Notes under the pieces: generated by a model | Database searches by the model: none | Seen by the model: the letters and a program-made list of their open reading frames with translations, nothing else | What the model was told of the DNA's origin: nothing | Translations under genes and position numbers: made by a program | Source of the DNA: Allocoprobacillus halotolerans | GTDB lineage: Bacteria; Bacillota_I; Bacilli_A; Erysipelotrichales; Coprobacillaceae | Assembly: GCF_024399475.1 (NCBI RefSeq) | Contig: NZ_CP101620.1 | Location: forward strand, 1,717,608-1,781,607 | Reading direction: 5' to 3' | DNA length: 64,000 nt | Part shown: in pieces, positions 28,933-37,965 of the stretch | How the letters are laid out: each line of letters begins with the position of its first letter | Numbering within the stretch: position 1 is the first letter of the stretch

Positions 28933-28984
28933 CCTTATTACGAATTCGTATCAAAATTATAATACGAATTCGTAATAAGGTCAA
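28933..28984 (-). promoter_or_regulatory. MarR-operon promoter nested in paired palindromic operators
   Basis: On the minus strand, -35 TTGACC (28984-28979), a 17-bp spacer and -10 TATAAT (28961-28956) make a near-consensus promoter. The palindrome TACGAATTCGTA occurs in the spacer (28963-28974) and again after the -10 box (28939-28950). Together they extend to a perfect 19-bp inverted repeat, CCTTATTACGAATTCGTAT and its inverse. Binding at either site would block RNA polymerase. Confidence 0.93.
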
Positions 28985-29065
28985 GAGAGATTTTATACTT
29001 TTTGAATTTGTTGTATAAGACCTTACCCAAAATATATGTAAATAACAGTCTTTTTCTCTAATAAG

Positions 29066-29096
29066 AAAAAGACGCTCTGTTTCAAGCGTCGTTTTT
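29066..29096. terminator. Bidirectional terminator hairpin
   Basis: AAAAAGACGCT and AGCGTCGTTTTT enclose CTGTTTCA. A and T runs on both sides allow it to act on either strand. It sits between the MarR promoter and the first 148-bp repeat. No gene upstream on either strand obviously needs it. Confidence 0.65.
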
Positions 29097-29238
29097 CCAT
29101 AACTCTGTATTTCTCTTTATCAGTCGTTACACAAGGCTCTTTCATTTGTTGTAATTTTCCTTATTTTCTTTTTGCTACTTTGCTGATAGACACTGTATTT
29201 ATACAGATTTCCTCATTTCTTATCCGATTTTCATATAA
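29091..29238. repeat. 148-bp direct repeat, copy 1
   Basis: Identical to 29750-29897, 659 bases apart. It contains TATTTTC/TACAGAT-type AT-rich spacer and no complete gene. On the minus strand a short frame reads MKEPCVTTDKEKYRVMEK, possibly a leader or gene start of a former mobile element. Confidence 0.9.
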
Positions 29239-29352
29239 CCTGACTTTGGTATCCAACATTAAAATATAGTGAGAGTTTTATTAAAAGAAAGTGTTTATCT
29301 TTTAAATGATTTCTACTGGCTTTTATATTTTATAATTGAATATTTGACTTAT

Positions 29353-29566
29353 TTATCTTTCTATCAGGTAATAATTTGCTAATGATAATTTTGCCATCTT
29401 CTCAAAAATCTTTGATGAATTGACTTGATGTCTAGACGTTAATATATTGGCTTTCCAAGATTCAACAGAAGTAAGAGATTTAAAAGTATGATGTGCACCA
29501 CAACGTTTTTGAGGGGAATAATCACTTTCAATGATTGATGAATAAGTATGCTCTTTATTATGGTTT
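29353..29566 (-). pseudogene. C-terminal coding remnant between the direct repeats
   Basis: A minus-strand frame of about 65 residues, without a start, reading ESDYSPQKRCGAHHTFKS, then LTSVESWKANILTSRHQ and ending MAKLSLANYYLIER before TAA. Its composition is clearly protein-like. No family is recognised. It is the tail of a lost gene enclosed by the 148-bp repeats. The remainder of the 28985-29939 gap holds only the repeats, a hairpin and AT-rich spacer. Confidence 0.4.
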
Positions 29567-29749
29567 TTTTAAGAAAATAAGCCATAATGCATCTCCAGAG
29601 TATATATCACTAGTATCACTATATAAAATACAATGCAAAAAAATAAACAAAAAAATAGAGAAGAAAGAAAAAAACTGATAAAATCAGCATAATTTGATAT
29701 TATATAAAAAGGTATTCCTAAAAAATATAGTGAGAACTTCTAAAGACGG

Positions 29750-29897
29750 GTTTTTCCATAACTCTGTATTTCTCTTTATCAGTCGTTACACAAGGCTCTT
29801 TCATTTGTTGTAATTTTCCTTATTTTCTTTTTGCTACTTTGCTGATAGACACTGTATTTATACAGATTTCCTCATTTCTTATCCGATTTTCATATAA
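29750..29897. repeat. 148-bp direct repeat, copy 2
   Basis: Exact copy of 29091-29238. Another short match, AAATATAGTGAGA, occurs inside the interval near 29264 and just before this copy near 29722. Confidence 0.9.
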
Positions 29898-29939
29898 ATA
29901 AAGAAAGTTTATTTGACTATCTTAAAAAATTGTCTTTAT

Positions 29940-29968
29940 TTGGCAAGAAAGCATGTTATACTTATATA
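29940..29968 (+). promoter_or_regulatory. Promoter of the coiled-coil gene pair
   Basis: TTGGCA (29940-29945), a 17-base spacer and TATATA (29963-29968) lie just upstream of AAGGAAG and ATG 29983. This position argues against the earlier ATG at 29953, which would lie within the promoter. Confidence 0.55.
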
Positions 29969-29982
29969 AAAAGGAAGTGAAA

Positions 29983-31056
29983 ATGATGCTTTGTTACTAT
30001 GTGGAATTTCCAACAAAACACTTAACGCAAGATATACTTATTCATATGTTATTGGATTGGTTAGAACATTCTAAAAATAAAATGGAAGGTCTAAGTTATG
30101 ATGGACGTATACCTTTTCAATATCAACTTGATCAAAAATTATTAAATATTGAAATTTTTGAGCAACAGTATTTGACTTTATTTTTTTCAACAAAAGATAA
30201 TCATAAAAATACACATTTTATTGTAGAAGTTATTTATGATTTTGTGAATGAAAAAATACATTTACGTTTTTTTAAAGAAACATTTAATGAATCACGTTAT
30301 ATATCAGCTGTTTCCATTCCATCTTTATTTAAAACCATTATCACATCTCCTTATATACAAAGTGATGTTTATCCTTTTCAAGCAAAAGCCCATCGTTTAA
30401 AAGACATTGATATAATAAAAGAAATCAAAACACAGACACCGCTTATTTATATGCGTACTAAATTTATAGATGCGAATCAATTAGCTAGAGAAGTTTTAGG
30501 ATTGGCACATGTTTGTTATTGTCCACGACAAAAGGAAGAAGGCTGTATAGAGATTATTGATGAACATGGTAGTCGTTTTTATCCATTAAATAAAAAGATT
30601 GCTTACATTCATCAAATACATGAAATCAATGAATTATTGAGAAATGCTATGATTGAACGTTATAAAGATACGATGCCTTCATATGAAACATTATATCAAA
30701 ACTGGGTTTATCACCAACAAAATTCAGCTATTAAAAACAGTCAGGAATATCAAGAAGAATTTAAAGAAGAAATTAAACGTCGTCAACAAGAAATACTTGA
30801 GTTGAAAGAAATTTATAATATGTTATTACAAGATATTGAAGAATTGAAAGTAAAGAATTCTAAATTATCTCAGATTCATTATCATCAAGAGTCTTCATTG
30901 TTATGTATTGATGATATTGATAAAGTTTCAAAATATCAAAAGAGTCTTTTACAATATATTCAAAACAAAGCACATAATTTAGAAACGACACATGAAATTT
31001 ATCGTCGTTTAGATATTTTACATGCGTTAATTAAAAAGAATGGAGGGAAGTTATGA
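29983..31056 (+). CDS. Uncharacterised coiled-coil protein A of a two-gene pair
   Basis: About 357 residues, with AAGGAAG before ATG 29983/29986. I do not recognise the family. The N-terminal ~140 residues are mixed alpha/beta. A middle block, TPLIYMRTKFIDANQLAREV and then LGLAHVCY, has a clear counterpart in protein B (LPVLYINYEQVVDPIYLANQ, then LRGIAYVMY), so the two are related. A long charged coiled coil follows (EYQEEFKEEIKRRQQEILEL and beyond) before a helical C-terminus. There is no signal peptide, membrane helix or nucleotide-binding motif. It overlaps gene B by 17 bases. A structural or defence-type complex is possible. The function is unknown. Confidence 0.75.
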   Translation: MMLCYYVEFPTKHLTQDILIHMLLDWLEHSKNKMEGLSYDGRIPFQYQLDQKLLNIEIFEQQYLTLFFSTKDNHKNTHFIVEVIYDFVNEKIHLRFFKETFNESRYISAVSIPSLFKTIITSPYIQSDVYPFQAKAHRLKDIDIIKEIKTQTPLIYMRTKFIDANQLAREVLGLAHVCYCPRQKEEGCIEIIDEHGSRFYPLNKKIAYIHQIHEINELLRNAMIERYKDTMPSYETLYQNWVYHQQNSAIKNSQEYQEEFKEEIKRRQQEILELKEIYNMLLQDIEELKVKNSKLSQIHYHQESSLLCIDDIDKVSKYQKSLLQYIQNKAHNLETTHEIYRRLDILHALIKKNGGKL

Positions 31057-32326
31057 AATCATTTTCTACTTATTTAAGGTTGCGGAAAAATGGAGCATCT
31101 CTCAATTTGTCAAATCTTTATTTCAAGTTTACGATATCCCGTATGAAGATATCGATTTTCATCAAAAAAAGATTGAAGAACGTGATTTTGATATTTATCA
31201 ATATCCTCAAGATCATAGTGTTGTTGTGCATTTGTATCATCGTATGGAGTATATCTATAACGAACAAGAAGGTGGATTGTGTATTCATAATGATGGATAT
31301 CAAAAGGGATATCGCTATATTGATGAATTGTTAAGGTGCCATTTGATTAAAGATGATGGTATACCACTTACAAATCAGCCTATTATGATTAGTCAAGACA
31401 ATTACCAGCAAGTTATAAATTGGTTAGAAATAAATAAACTATTACCTGTTTTATATATTAATTATGAACAAGTTGTTGATCCTATTTATTTGGCAAATCA
31501 ACTAAGGGGTATTGCTTATGTGATGTATGAAGAAAATAAAGACATCAATCAACGGATGAAAAAACAATGTCAAAATATACCACTTCATGGACGTATTATG
31601 ATTGATTATTTAAATCATGATTATAAGGCTTATCGTCTTTCTAAAAAAGAATCACAAGATCAGTTACAACAACGTATTTTGCATAAAATGAGTCTGTTTT
31701 TAAAACAAAGACGTTATGGTAATCGTTATGATTTTCATTATTTACAAAAAAGTTATTTAGATAGTTTAAAAAGTTTGGCTCAGGATTATGAAAAACAAAC
31801 CATTGATGAGTTGGGAAAGGAAATTGATAAATTAGAAGAAGAAAAGAGAAAATATTGTGATTTGATTCGTCAATTGGAAAAAGAGTCAAGTTTATTACAG
31901 ACACAAAATGATATTTTAGAAGAAGAACTTTCTTTTCAGGAATGTTATACTATTTTAGATAAAGGGGATATCAAAGAATATTACCAAGCAGAACAAAAAG
32001 ATGTCCTTTTAGATATGTTAGAGGATGATGTGAAAAAGAAAAATGTTGGGGATGTGGATATAAATATATTGGAAGATATTTTAAAGCAGAATCCAAAAGA
32101 TGGAACAAGGGATGAATATTTAGAGAAGATTTTTAGAGTTTTGATTAGTAGCTATGATATTCATAGATTAAAGAAATATGGGATTTATATAAAAGGTGAT
32201 AAAAGCAAACATCCTATTGCTGTGTTTTTTGATGATCCTAGATATCAATCAACGATTTCTTCTACACCAAGTGATCAAAATGCTTGTCGCCAGATTTATA
32301 GACAGTTTAGAAAATTTTTCTTTTAA
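31040..32326 (+). CDS. Uncharacterised coiled-coil protein B of a two-gene pair
   Basis: About 428 residues. It shares with protein A the block LPVLYINYEQ...LANQLRGIAYVMYEE (about residues 135-170), then a coiled coil (IDELGKEIDKLEEEKRKYCD region, about 260-310). The C-terminal domain ends KHPIAVFFDDPRYQSTISST followed by PSDQNACRQI. That KHP...TPSD pattern is reminiscent of small HicA/dsRBD-like folds, but this is only a resemblance. The start is uncertain. ATG 31040 is in frame, but the best ribosome site (GGAGGGAAG) points to ATG 31053 in another frame, so one base may be missing close to the start. The pair is a self-contained transcription unit. Confidence 0.72.
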   Translation: MEGSYEIIFYLFKVAEKWSISQFVKSLFQVYDIPYEDIDFHQKKIEERDFDIYQYPQDHSVVVHLYHRMEYIYNEQEGGLCIHNDGYQKGYRYIDELLRCHLIKDDGIPLTNQPIMISQDNYQQVINWLEINKLLPVLYINYEQVVDPIYLANQLRGIAYVMYEENKDINQRMKKQCQNIPLHGRIMIDYLNHDYKAYRLSKKESQDQLQQRILHKMSLFLKQRRYGNRYDFHYLQKSYLDSLKSLAQDYEKQTIDELGKEIDKLEEEKRKYCDLIRQLEKESSLLQTQNDILEEELSFQECYTILDKGDIKEYYQAEQKDVLLDMLEDDVKKKNVGDVDINILEDILKQNPKDGTRDEYLEKIFRVLISSYDIHRLKKYGIYIKGDKSKHPIAVFFDDPRYQSTISSTPSDQNACRQIYRQFRKFFF

Positions 32327-32834
32327 ATAAAAAGAAGGGAGTATGGTGATAATTGAAAATTAATTATACTTATCAATATTTTATAAAACATGCTGAAACA
32401 CTGAATTGAATATATTTATTTTTATGAAATTTGTAACATGCTATTTTTTAGTCAGAAAAAGATTATGTTTAAAAGTTTAAAATAGCTTATAGCTCAATTG
32501 AAATGGATTTCATGACATGATTCAAAAATTAAATAAGTATCGAGCTATTTAATATAAAGATCATTTGAAATAGTGATTGCCTATTGCTTTAACATAAAAA
32601 TCATATATGTATTAATTTAGTGAATATGCCAAATTTAGTATAGTTAAAAAACATGATTGTTTATATTTTTATTCTTTGAAAGTGACAATTAAACAAAAGC
32701 TAGGAAAAAGTTTGTAGAAAATAAATGTAAAGATTTATATAAAATCCTTTTAATATAATGGGATATATAAATTCTTCTTTATTCTGTTAGATAATTTATA
32801 TTATAATTATTTATAATTGTGAGGGGGATAACTA
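32327..32834. other. AT-rich intergenic spacer
   Basis: About 500 bases with stops in all frames. I see no gene, RNA motif or convincing terminator. A TATAAT-like box near 32802 and GAGGGGGATAA at 32820 serve the next gene. Confidence 0.5.
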
Positions 32835-33577
32835 ATGGATAATAGAACAAAAGTAAAGTATCTACGTATAGGCATGATAGTTGGATATGCATTATTTGCA
32901 ATATTATTTATTTTTTATATGCTATGATAGCAGGACGTATAACAGCACCTCTTGGTACAGATGAGTGGAGGGAACAATTTAATTATAGACATCAATTGAA
33001 TGTTAATATGCCTATATTTTTTGCTATAGGTTGCGTAGGGTGTATTATAGGAAATTTATGTTATAGACCATATAAAAAGTTAAAAAGTGGAATACAGGGC
33101 GAAGAAAGAACTCTTAACATTTTGAAAAATCTTCCAATAAACTATACTGTTCTATCAAATGTTCAAATTGAATATGATGGGAAAAGAAGTGAAATTGATA
33201 ATTTGATTATTAGCACAAGAGGATTAATTATTGTTGAAACTAAAAATTATAAAGGTACGACAACTGGAAAGGAAAATGATTCAGAGTGGATAATTAGCAA
33301 AACTTCATCAAAGGGAAATACATTTCAAGATTCTATCAAAAACCCAATAAAACAAGTCAAAAGACAAACTTATATTCTTTCTCAAATACTAAAGGAAAAT
33401 AGCATTTATTGTTGGATTGATGGATATGTATATATGGCGGGAGGACAATGTCATACTGATTCCGATAAAGTATATACTGAGGAAAGAAAACTTCTTCAAA
33501 TCATTATTGATTCAGGAAGAGATAATGCATTGAGTGATGAGGATATGAGAAGAATTCAACAAGTGTTAAAATTATAA
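32835..33577 (+). CDS. NERD (nuclease-related) domain membrane protein, frameshifted
   Basis: About 247 residues when one A is restored near 32923 (FYML joined to MIAGRITAPLG). Two N-terminal membrane helices (about residues 11-35 and 60-78) precede a cytosolic NERD domain with GIQGEERTLNILKNLP, EIDNLIISTRGLIIVETKNY and a C-terminal helical tail. The D...ExK arrangement is that of the PD-(D/E)XK-like nuclease fold, so the domain may cut nucleic acid. NERD proteins are frequent in plasmids and defence regions. GTGAGGGGG precedes the ATG. It follows the coiled-coil pair by 500 bases and has its own -10 box, so it is not clearly in the same operon. Confidence 0.78.
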
Positions 33578-33654
33578 GGAAACTATGCATAAATGATATA
33601 ACGACCTCCAAGTAGACTACGTAAAAATTAAATGTTGATATAGGAGATAATATG

Positions 33655-33755
33655 AAGTGACCTCCTACTTGCCAAAACGTGGATTACGATTCATAATATA
33701 AATGCAAAAAACAAATTATGAAAGTCGATACCATAACGACAATAGGAGGTCACTT
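33655..33755 (+). promoter_or_regulatory. Hairpin sequestering the IS110 transposase ribosome site / candidate guide RNA region
   Basis: AAGTGACCTCCTA (33655-33667) is the perfect inverse of TAGGAGGTCACTT (33743-33755), whose AGGAGG is the transposase ribosome site. The 75-base interval between them could fold internally. If transcribed together, the stem would hide the ribosome site. IS110 elements are known to encode a guide (bridge) RNA next to the transposase, so this may be part of it. Confidence 0.6.
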
Positions 33756-34870
33756 ATGAATAGTATAGTTTATATTGGAATGGATGTCCATAAAAATTCT
33801 TATAGTTTATGTGCAGTAGATGGAGAAACTGGTGAAATTTTAGGAGAAACTAAGATTTCTCCCGATGTTGATCTTATTATCAAATTTATCAATAACGCCA
33901 AGAAAAAGCAAACGAACCTGATGCAGATGTTCTTGCTGGTTATGAAGCAGGATGTTTAGGATACTCATTATACTGGCAATTACAAGCAAAAGGTATCAAT
34001 TGTGATATATTGGCACCAACAACCATGCAGCGTTCAGCCAAGAACAAGGTTGTCAAAAATGATAGAAGAGATGCTAGAAACATTGCGACAAATTTAAACA
34101 ATGGAACATATAAAGCTGTGTATGTTCCACAGGATCAGGATGTAGAAATCAAAGAATATATAAGAATGATTGATGATTTTAAAGATGAAACCAAGAGAAT
34201 CAAATAGCATATCAATGCATATGTATTGAGATTAGGACATCGATATGAGGGGAAATCACATTGGATTCCCACACACATCAAATGGTTGAAAGAGCTAGAG
34301 CTAAAGGATATGTATAGAGAGATATTAGATGAGTATCTTTCACATCTAGAAGATCTCGAAGCAAGAATCGAAAGATTTCAATCTAAACTAGAAGAATTAT
34401 CTCATGAAGAAGCATATGAAGATAAGATAGGGCAATTGCGCTGCTTAAAGGGTGTAGATACCTCATCAGCGATGATCTTTCATGTAGAAGTATCAGATTT
34501 CAATAGATTTCCAAATGCCAAAGCCTTTGCATCATTTTGTGGATTGACACCATCTGAGGATTCAAGTGGAGACAAGACAAAGAGATTAAGTATTACCAAA
34601 CAGGGAAATACACATTTAAGAAAAACGTTGATTGAGTGTTCGCAGGTGCTTGTAAGAGGCACAGTTGGAAAAAAAGGGAAAAAATTGAAATCAAAGCAGA
34701 ATGGTCAGGATGTAAAGGTCATAGATTATGCAGACAAGGCAGTACTAAGATTGCAGAAGAAATATCATAGAATGATATTGAGAGGCGTTAATAGAAATAT
34801 AGCGATAACAGCAGTAGCAAGAGAGCTTGCATGCTTCATATGGGGAATTGAAACAGGACATATAGCATGA
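33756..34870 (+). CDS. IS110-family DEDD transposase, broken by one indel and one stop
   Basis: About 371 residues when read through. The N-terminal RuvC-like DEDD domain starts VYIGMDVHKNSYSLCAVDGE with the first catalytic Asp. KNKVVKNDRRDARNIA carries the later acidic pair. The C-terminal transposase_20 domain shows LRCLKGVDTSSAMIFHVEVS and ASFCGLTPSEDSSGDK, and the catalytic Ser is expected nearby. One A is missing near 33912 (joining KKKQ to NEPDADVLAGYEAG). A TAG at 34205-34207 replaces what should be Gln in RIKQHINAYVLRLGHRY. The stop needs a base change, so the copy may be inactive. AGGAGG lies 6 bases before ATG 33756. Confidence 0.87.
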
Positions 34871-34874
34871 AGCT

Positions 34875-35215
34875 AATCATGTTTGTTTTATTCCTGAAAT
34901 ATATTTTATAAAAGAGGAAAGGAGGAGTTGTGGAGTAGACAAAAATCAAGACAGCATCAAAGGCATAGATGGATCCCAAAATAGCAGACAGGTTCAACTA
35001 TCTAAGAAAAGCCTCTTATGGCAGTCATAATATATATAAAAAGTCGCGAGTTTATATATATACCAATATGACTGATCCACGCAAGGAGATTATAGAGTTA
35101 TGCGACGAACCATTAACCTTTTGGTACCCAATCCACGAATAACAGACTGGTTAACTGTCGCTAGAACACTATTATGGGGTCTTTGTATGCCTTTGATGAA
35201 ACAATTTAATAAAAA
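34875..35215 (+). ncRNA. Structured non-coding 3' region of the IS110 element (candidate RNA)
   Basis: About 340 bases without an open frame but richer in G+C than the flanks. They contain a long hairpin at about 35020-35080, where ATATATATAAA and TTTATATATAT enclose AAGTCGCGAG, extended by GTCAT and ATGAC arms. Some IS110/IS1111 relatives place their guide RNA downstream of the transposase. Which flank encodes it here cannot be settled by eye. Beyond 35260 up to 35667 I see only AT-rich spacer and a TATAAT box near 35602. Confidence 0.35.
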
Positions 35216-35667
35216 TATTATGAATTGTGAATTTATGTCTTGACAAAAGTCACTTCATAACAGGTTTTTATAATTAGAAGAATCAGTTCTTATTTTAACT
35301 AAAGACATAGATTGCGTTAAATCAGTTATATTGAGATAAAAAATATCAGATATGTGGTGATTTTGAACATAATATATAACTCGTTTACAACTTTTTTCGT
35401 AGCATGTAAATTTTACAGTGAGGTTATAGTTATGTCCATTTTTATAAAATAGAGATATTTAGATTTAATGATGTATATTTAAACTTTATTTTTCTGTGGA
35501 AAAATATTTAGAGTTCATGATAATCAAGAATGGTATCCAAATATTTCTATTAGGAGTTATCTTGCTACAAATATAATAAGATGCGATTTTTTTGTTTTTT
35601 GTTATAATGTAATCAGAAATATTAAGAAAGGGGCAAGGATAATATCAGATTATCCATTCTATTTAAT

Positions 35668-37965
35668 ATGGATAAAAAAGCATTAACAAATTATTATAAG
35701 TCAAAAATAGATGAGGAAATTATCAATCGATTAAGAAATCAAAACGAAAGGATTCTAAATATTCAATATGATAATTGTTTCAAATTAATTTTAAATTTTA
35801 AATTTGAATTATTAAATACTTTAAAATATCAAATTATTAATTTTGATGAATTAATTGATAATACCAGTACTCATAATGATAAACCACTCCCAATTATGCA
35901 AGAATTATTTTCTAAATTATGTTCTTGGTATTTTTCATCGTTAATAGGTTCTTTGTATTTAGGAGCTGATCTTTTACTAGAATTAGCTTATACATTATTC
36001 AAATATAAGCTTTCTCAAAGAGAAACAGAATTGATATTGGGAAATTTGAAACCATACCATAAAAAACATAAAGAATATAAAAAAGTAAAAAAATTATTAT
36101 TGTAAGAGATATTAACGCTCTAAATGATGACCAAACAAATTTATTGAATTTTATTGAATACTTAATTCATGAAAAATATATATGTAATGCCCTTTTGATA
36201 AAAACATCTTCACTGCCATTTGAAGATATAAACTATAAATTTATATTAGACCTTAATGAAATCAGAACCGTTTTTAAATTCACTTTAATAAACAAAAATA
36301 ATATCGAAATATTTAAAAATTTAGATATTGATTTTTTTCCAATGTTTTATTCGTGTTTACAAAATAATAAAGATTTATCAAATGAAGAGCTCTTTAAAAA
36401 AATAATTTTTAATATTATTACTAACTCAAAAACAAAGATTGCAAAACAAGATTTATATAATTTTTTTAAATTATGCTCTTATTTGTTTCCGTTTTTTAGT
36501 CAACGTGATTTAGAAAATAACTTTAATAAATTATTGAGTAATATTGTTTTATATTTAAATGATGGTAAAAAAGCAAATATTTTAGAATCTACTGATAAGG
36601 GCTATTATTTTACAGAAATTTATATCAGAAATTTCTTTTTAAATGGTGTTCCCAATATGTTAGATTCTACTCAAAAAGATAATCTATATAAGTATTTACA
36701 AACTACATATCCAACGCAATATTTCAATTTAGCTATTGCTTCAATTAAACTTAATCAACCAACATCAGAAATATATTCACGTATTCTCATTGCATATTAT
36801 TACAAAGATGAATTAGCAAATGATGAAAAAAGCATATTAATAAAACAAATTAACAAAGAATACAATACAAATTTATTTACATATATTAACAATATTGAAA
36901 AAAATATAAATATAAATCTAAACATCAGATTATTACTGATTTCTAATGATTATTCTTGCTTAACTATTGCAGGAAAACTTTCGTGCTTGGGGATAATTTT
37001 ACCAAAAGCATACGAATTTTTTGGTGAAGAAAATATTAATATTTTTAATCAATATGAAGAAATTTTAAATTCTACAAAACTTTTTTCTAACCTGAACAAT
37101 CATTTTTATCCTTATATAATTGATTTTATTATTTTATCAACCGCTATAGAATTGGATCAAAGACAAAGTAACATTATTAATAGACTTACTGCATTGATAG
37201 AATCTAATCAAGAGGAAATATCTAAAAAATACAAACTTAAGTTCTTAAGACTATCAAATTTAATCTCTTCTGATCCTGAAAAATTATTGAAATATGCCTT
37301 TGATATTACAATCAACAATAAAATTGAACATGAAATTTTTAGAACTAATTACTCCGTAAGTTTGCTCTTTTCTTCAAAATATGAGAAAGCTTTATCTTTA
37401 TTCGAAGATAAAGATAAAATTTTAATGAAATCAATAAACGAAGACATTTATATTAGTTTGGAAAACAATAAATATGTTACTAAAAGCTTATTATATCAAA
37501 CAAAAAGAAATCCATTTAAAAGAATTTTAAAACAGATTTCTATTAATAATCAAAATAGTGATTGGTTTATTATAAAAAATAATCAAATAGCTCATGATAT
37601 TCTATTAGGTAATAAAAACCTTGAAAAAAACATAAAATTAATTAATGAAATAGAACAATCTCAAGACTGTTTTCATATTTTTTCTTACAATATAATTTAT
37701 TAACACACGCATATATTAATAAAAATATAGATTTGTTTGATGAGTTATATCAAAAGATTAAGGTACCAACATTGTTAAAAGATTATAAAGATTATTTTGC
37801 TGATAGATTGAATAAATTAAATTCATTGAAAGAAAAGAAAATCTTTATGAATACTCATGCTTTAAAAAAGAATTTGAATTGATTGATGAGAGATACGAGA
37901 CTTTACGTATTGGTCACTTTAAGGAAATTGTTTTATTTGGATTGATTGAAAGATGGTATGAATAA
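35668..37965 (+). CDS. Large unrecognised helical protein, possible STAND/AAA-like NTPase relic, three indels
   Basis: About 765 residues once single bases are restored at the A run near 36099 (KKIIIVRDINALNDDQTNLL), the T run near 37680 (IFLQYNLLTHAYINKN) and the A run near 37845 (KEKENLYEYSCFKKEF). It ends at WYE, stop 37963-37965. IIIVRDINALNDDQ followed by FIEYLIHEKYICNALLIKTS looks like a Walker B strand with its sensor, as in STAND or AAA ATPases. No Walker A is present upstream and the start lacks a close ribosome site. The rest is repeated amphipathic helices resembling TPR-type arrays. It is very AT-rich. The function is unknown. A defence or regulatory role is only suggested by architecture and setting. 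Confidence 0.6.

Larger units (their letters stand above)
33651..35259. mobile_element. IS110-family insertion sequence, about 1.6 kb (boundaries tentative)
   Basis: One transposase gene on the + strand is surrounded by structured non-coding DNA on both sides. The 11-bp inverse pair TATGAAGTGAC (33651-33661) and GTCACTTCATA (35249-35259) encloses it and may mark the subterminal ends. Most IS110 elements lack classical terminal repeats and make little or no target duplication, so exact edges cannot be set here. Confidence 0.55.

Noticed and set aside
31053-31334. 93-residue frame starting at the better ribosome site before coiled-coil protein B
   Set aside because: Its sequence is not protein-like beyond the first residues. 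The real gene is the 428-residue frame. The ribosome site more likely marks a missing base near the B start.
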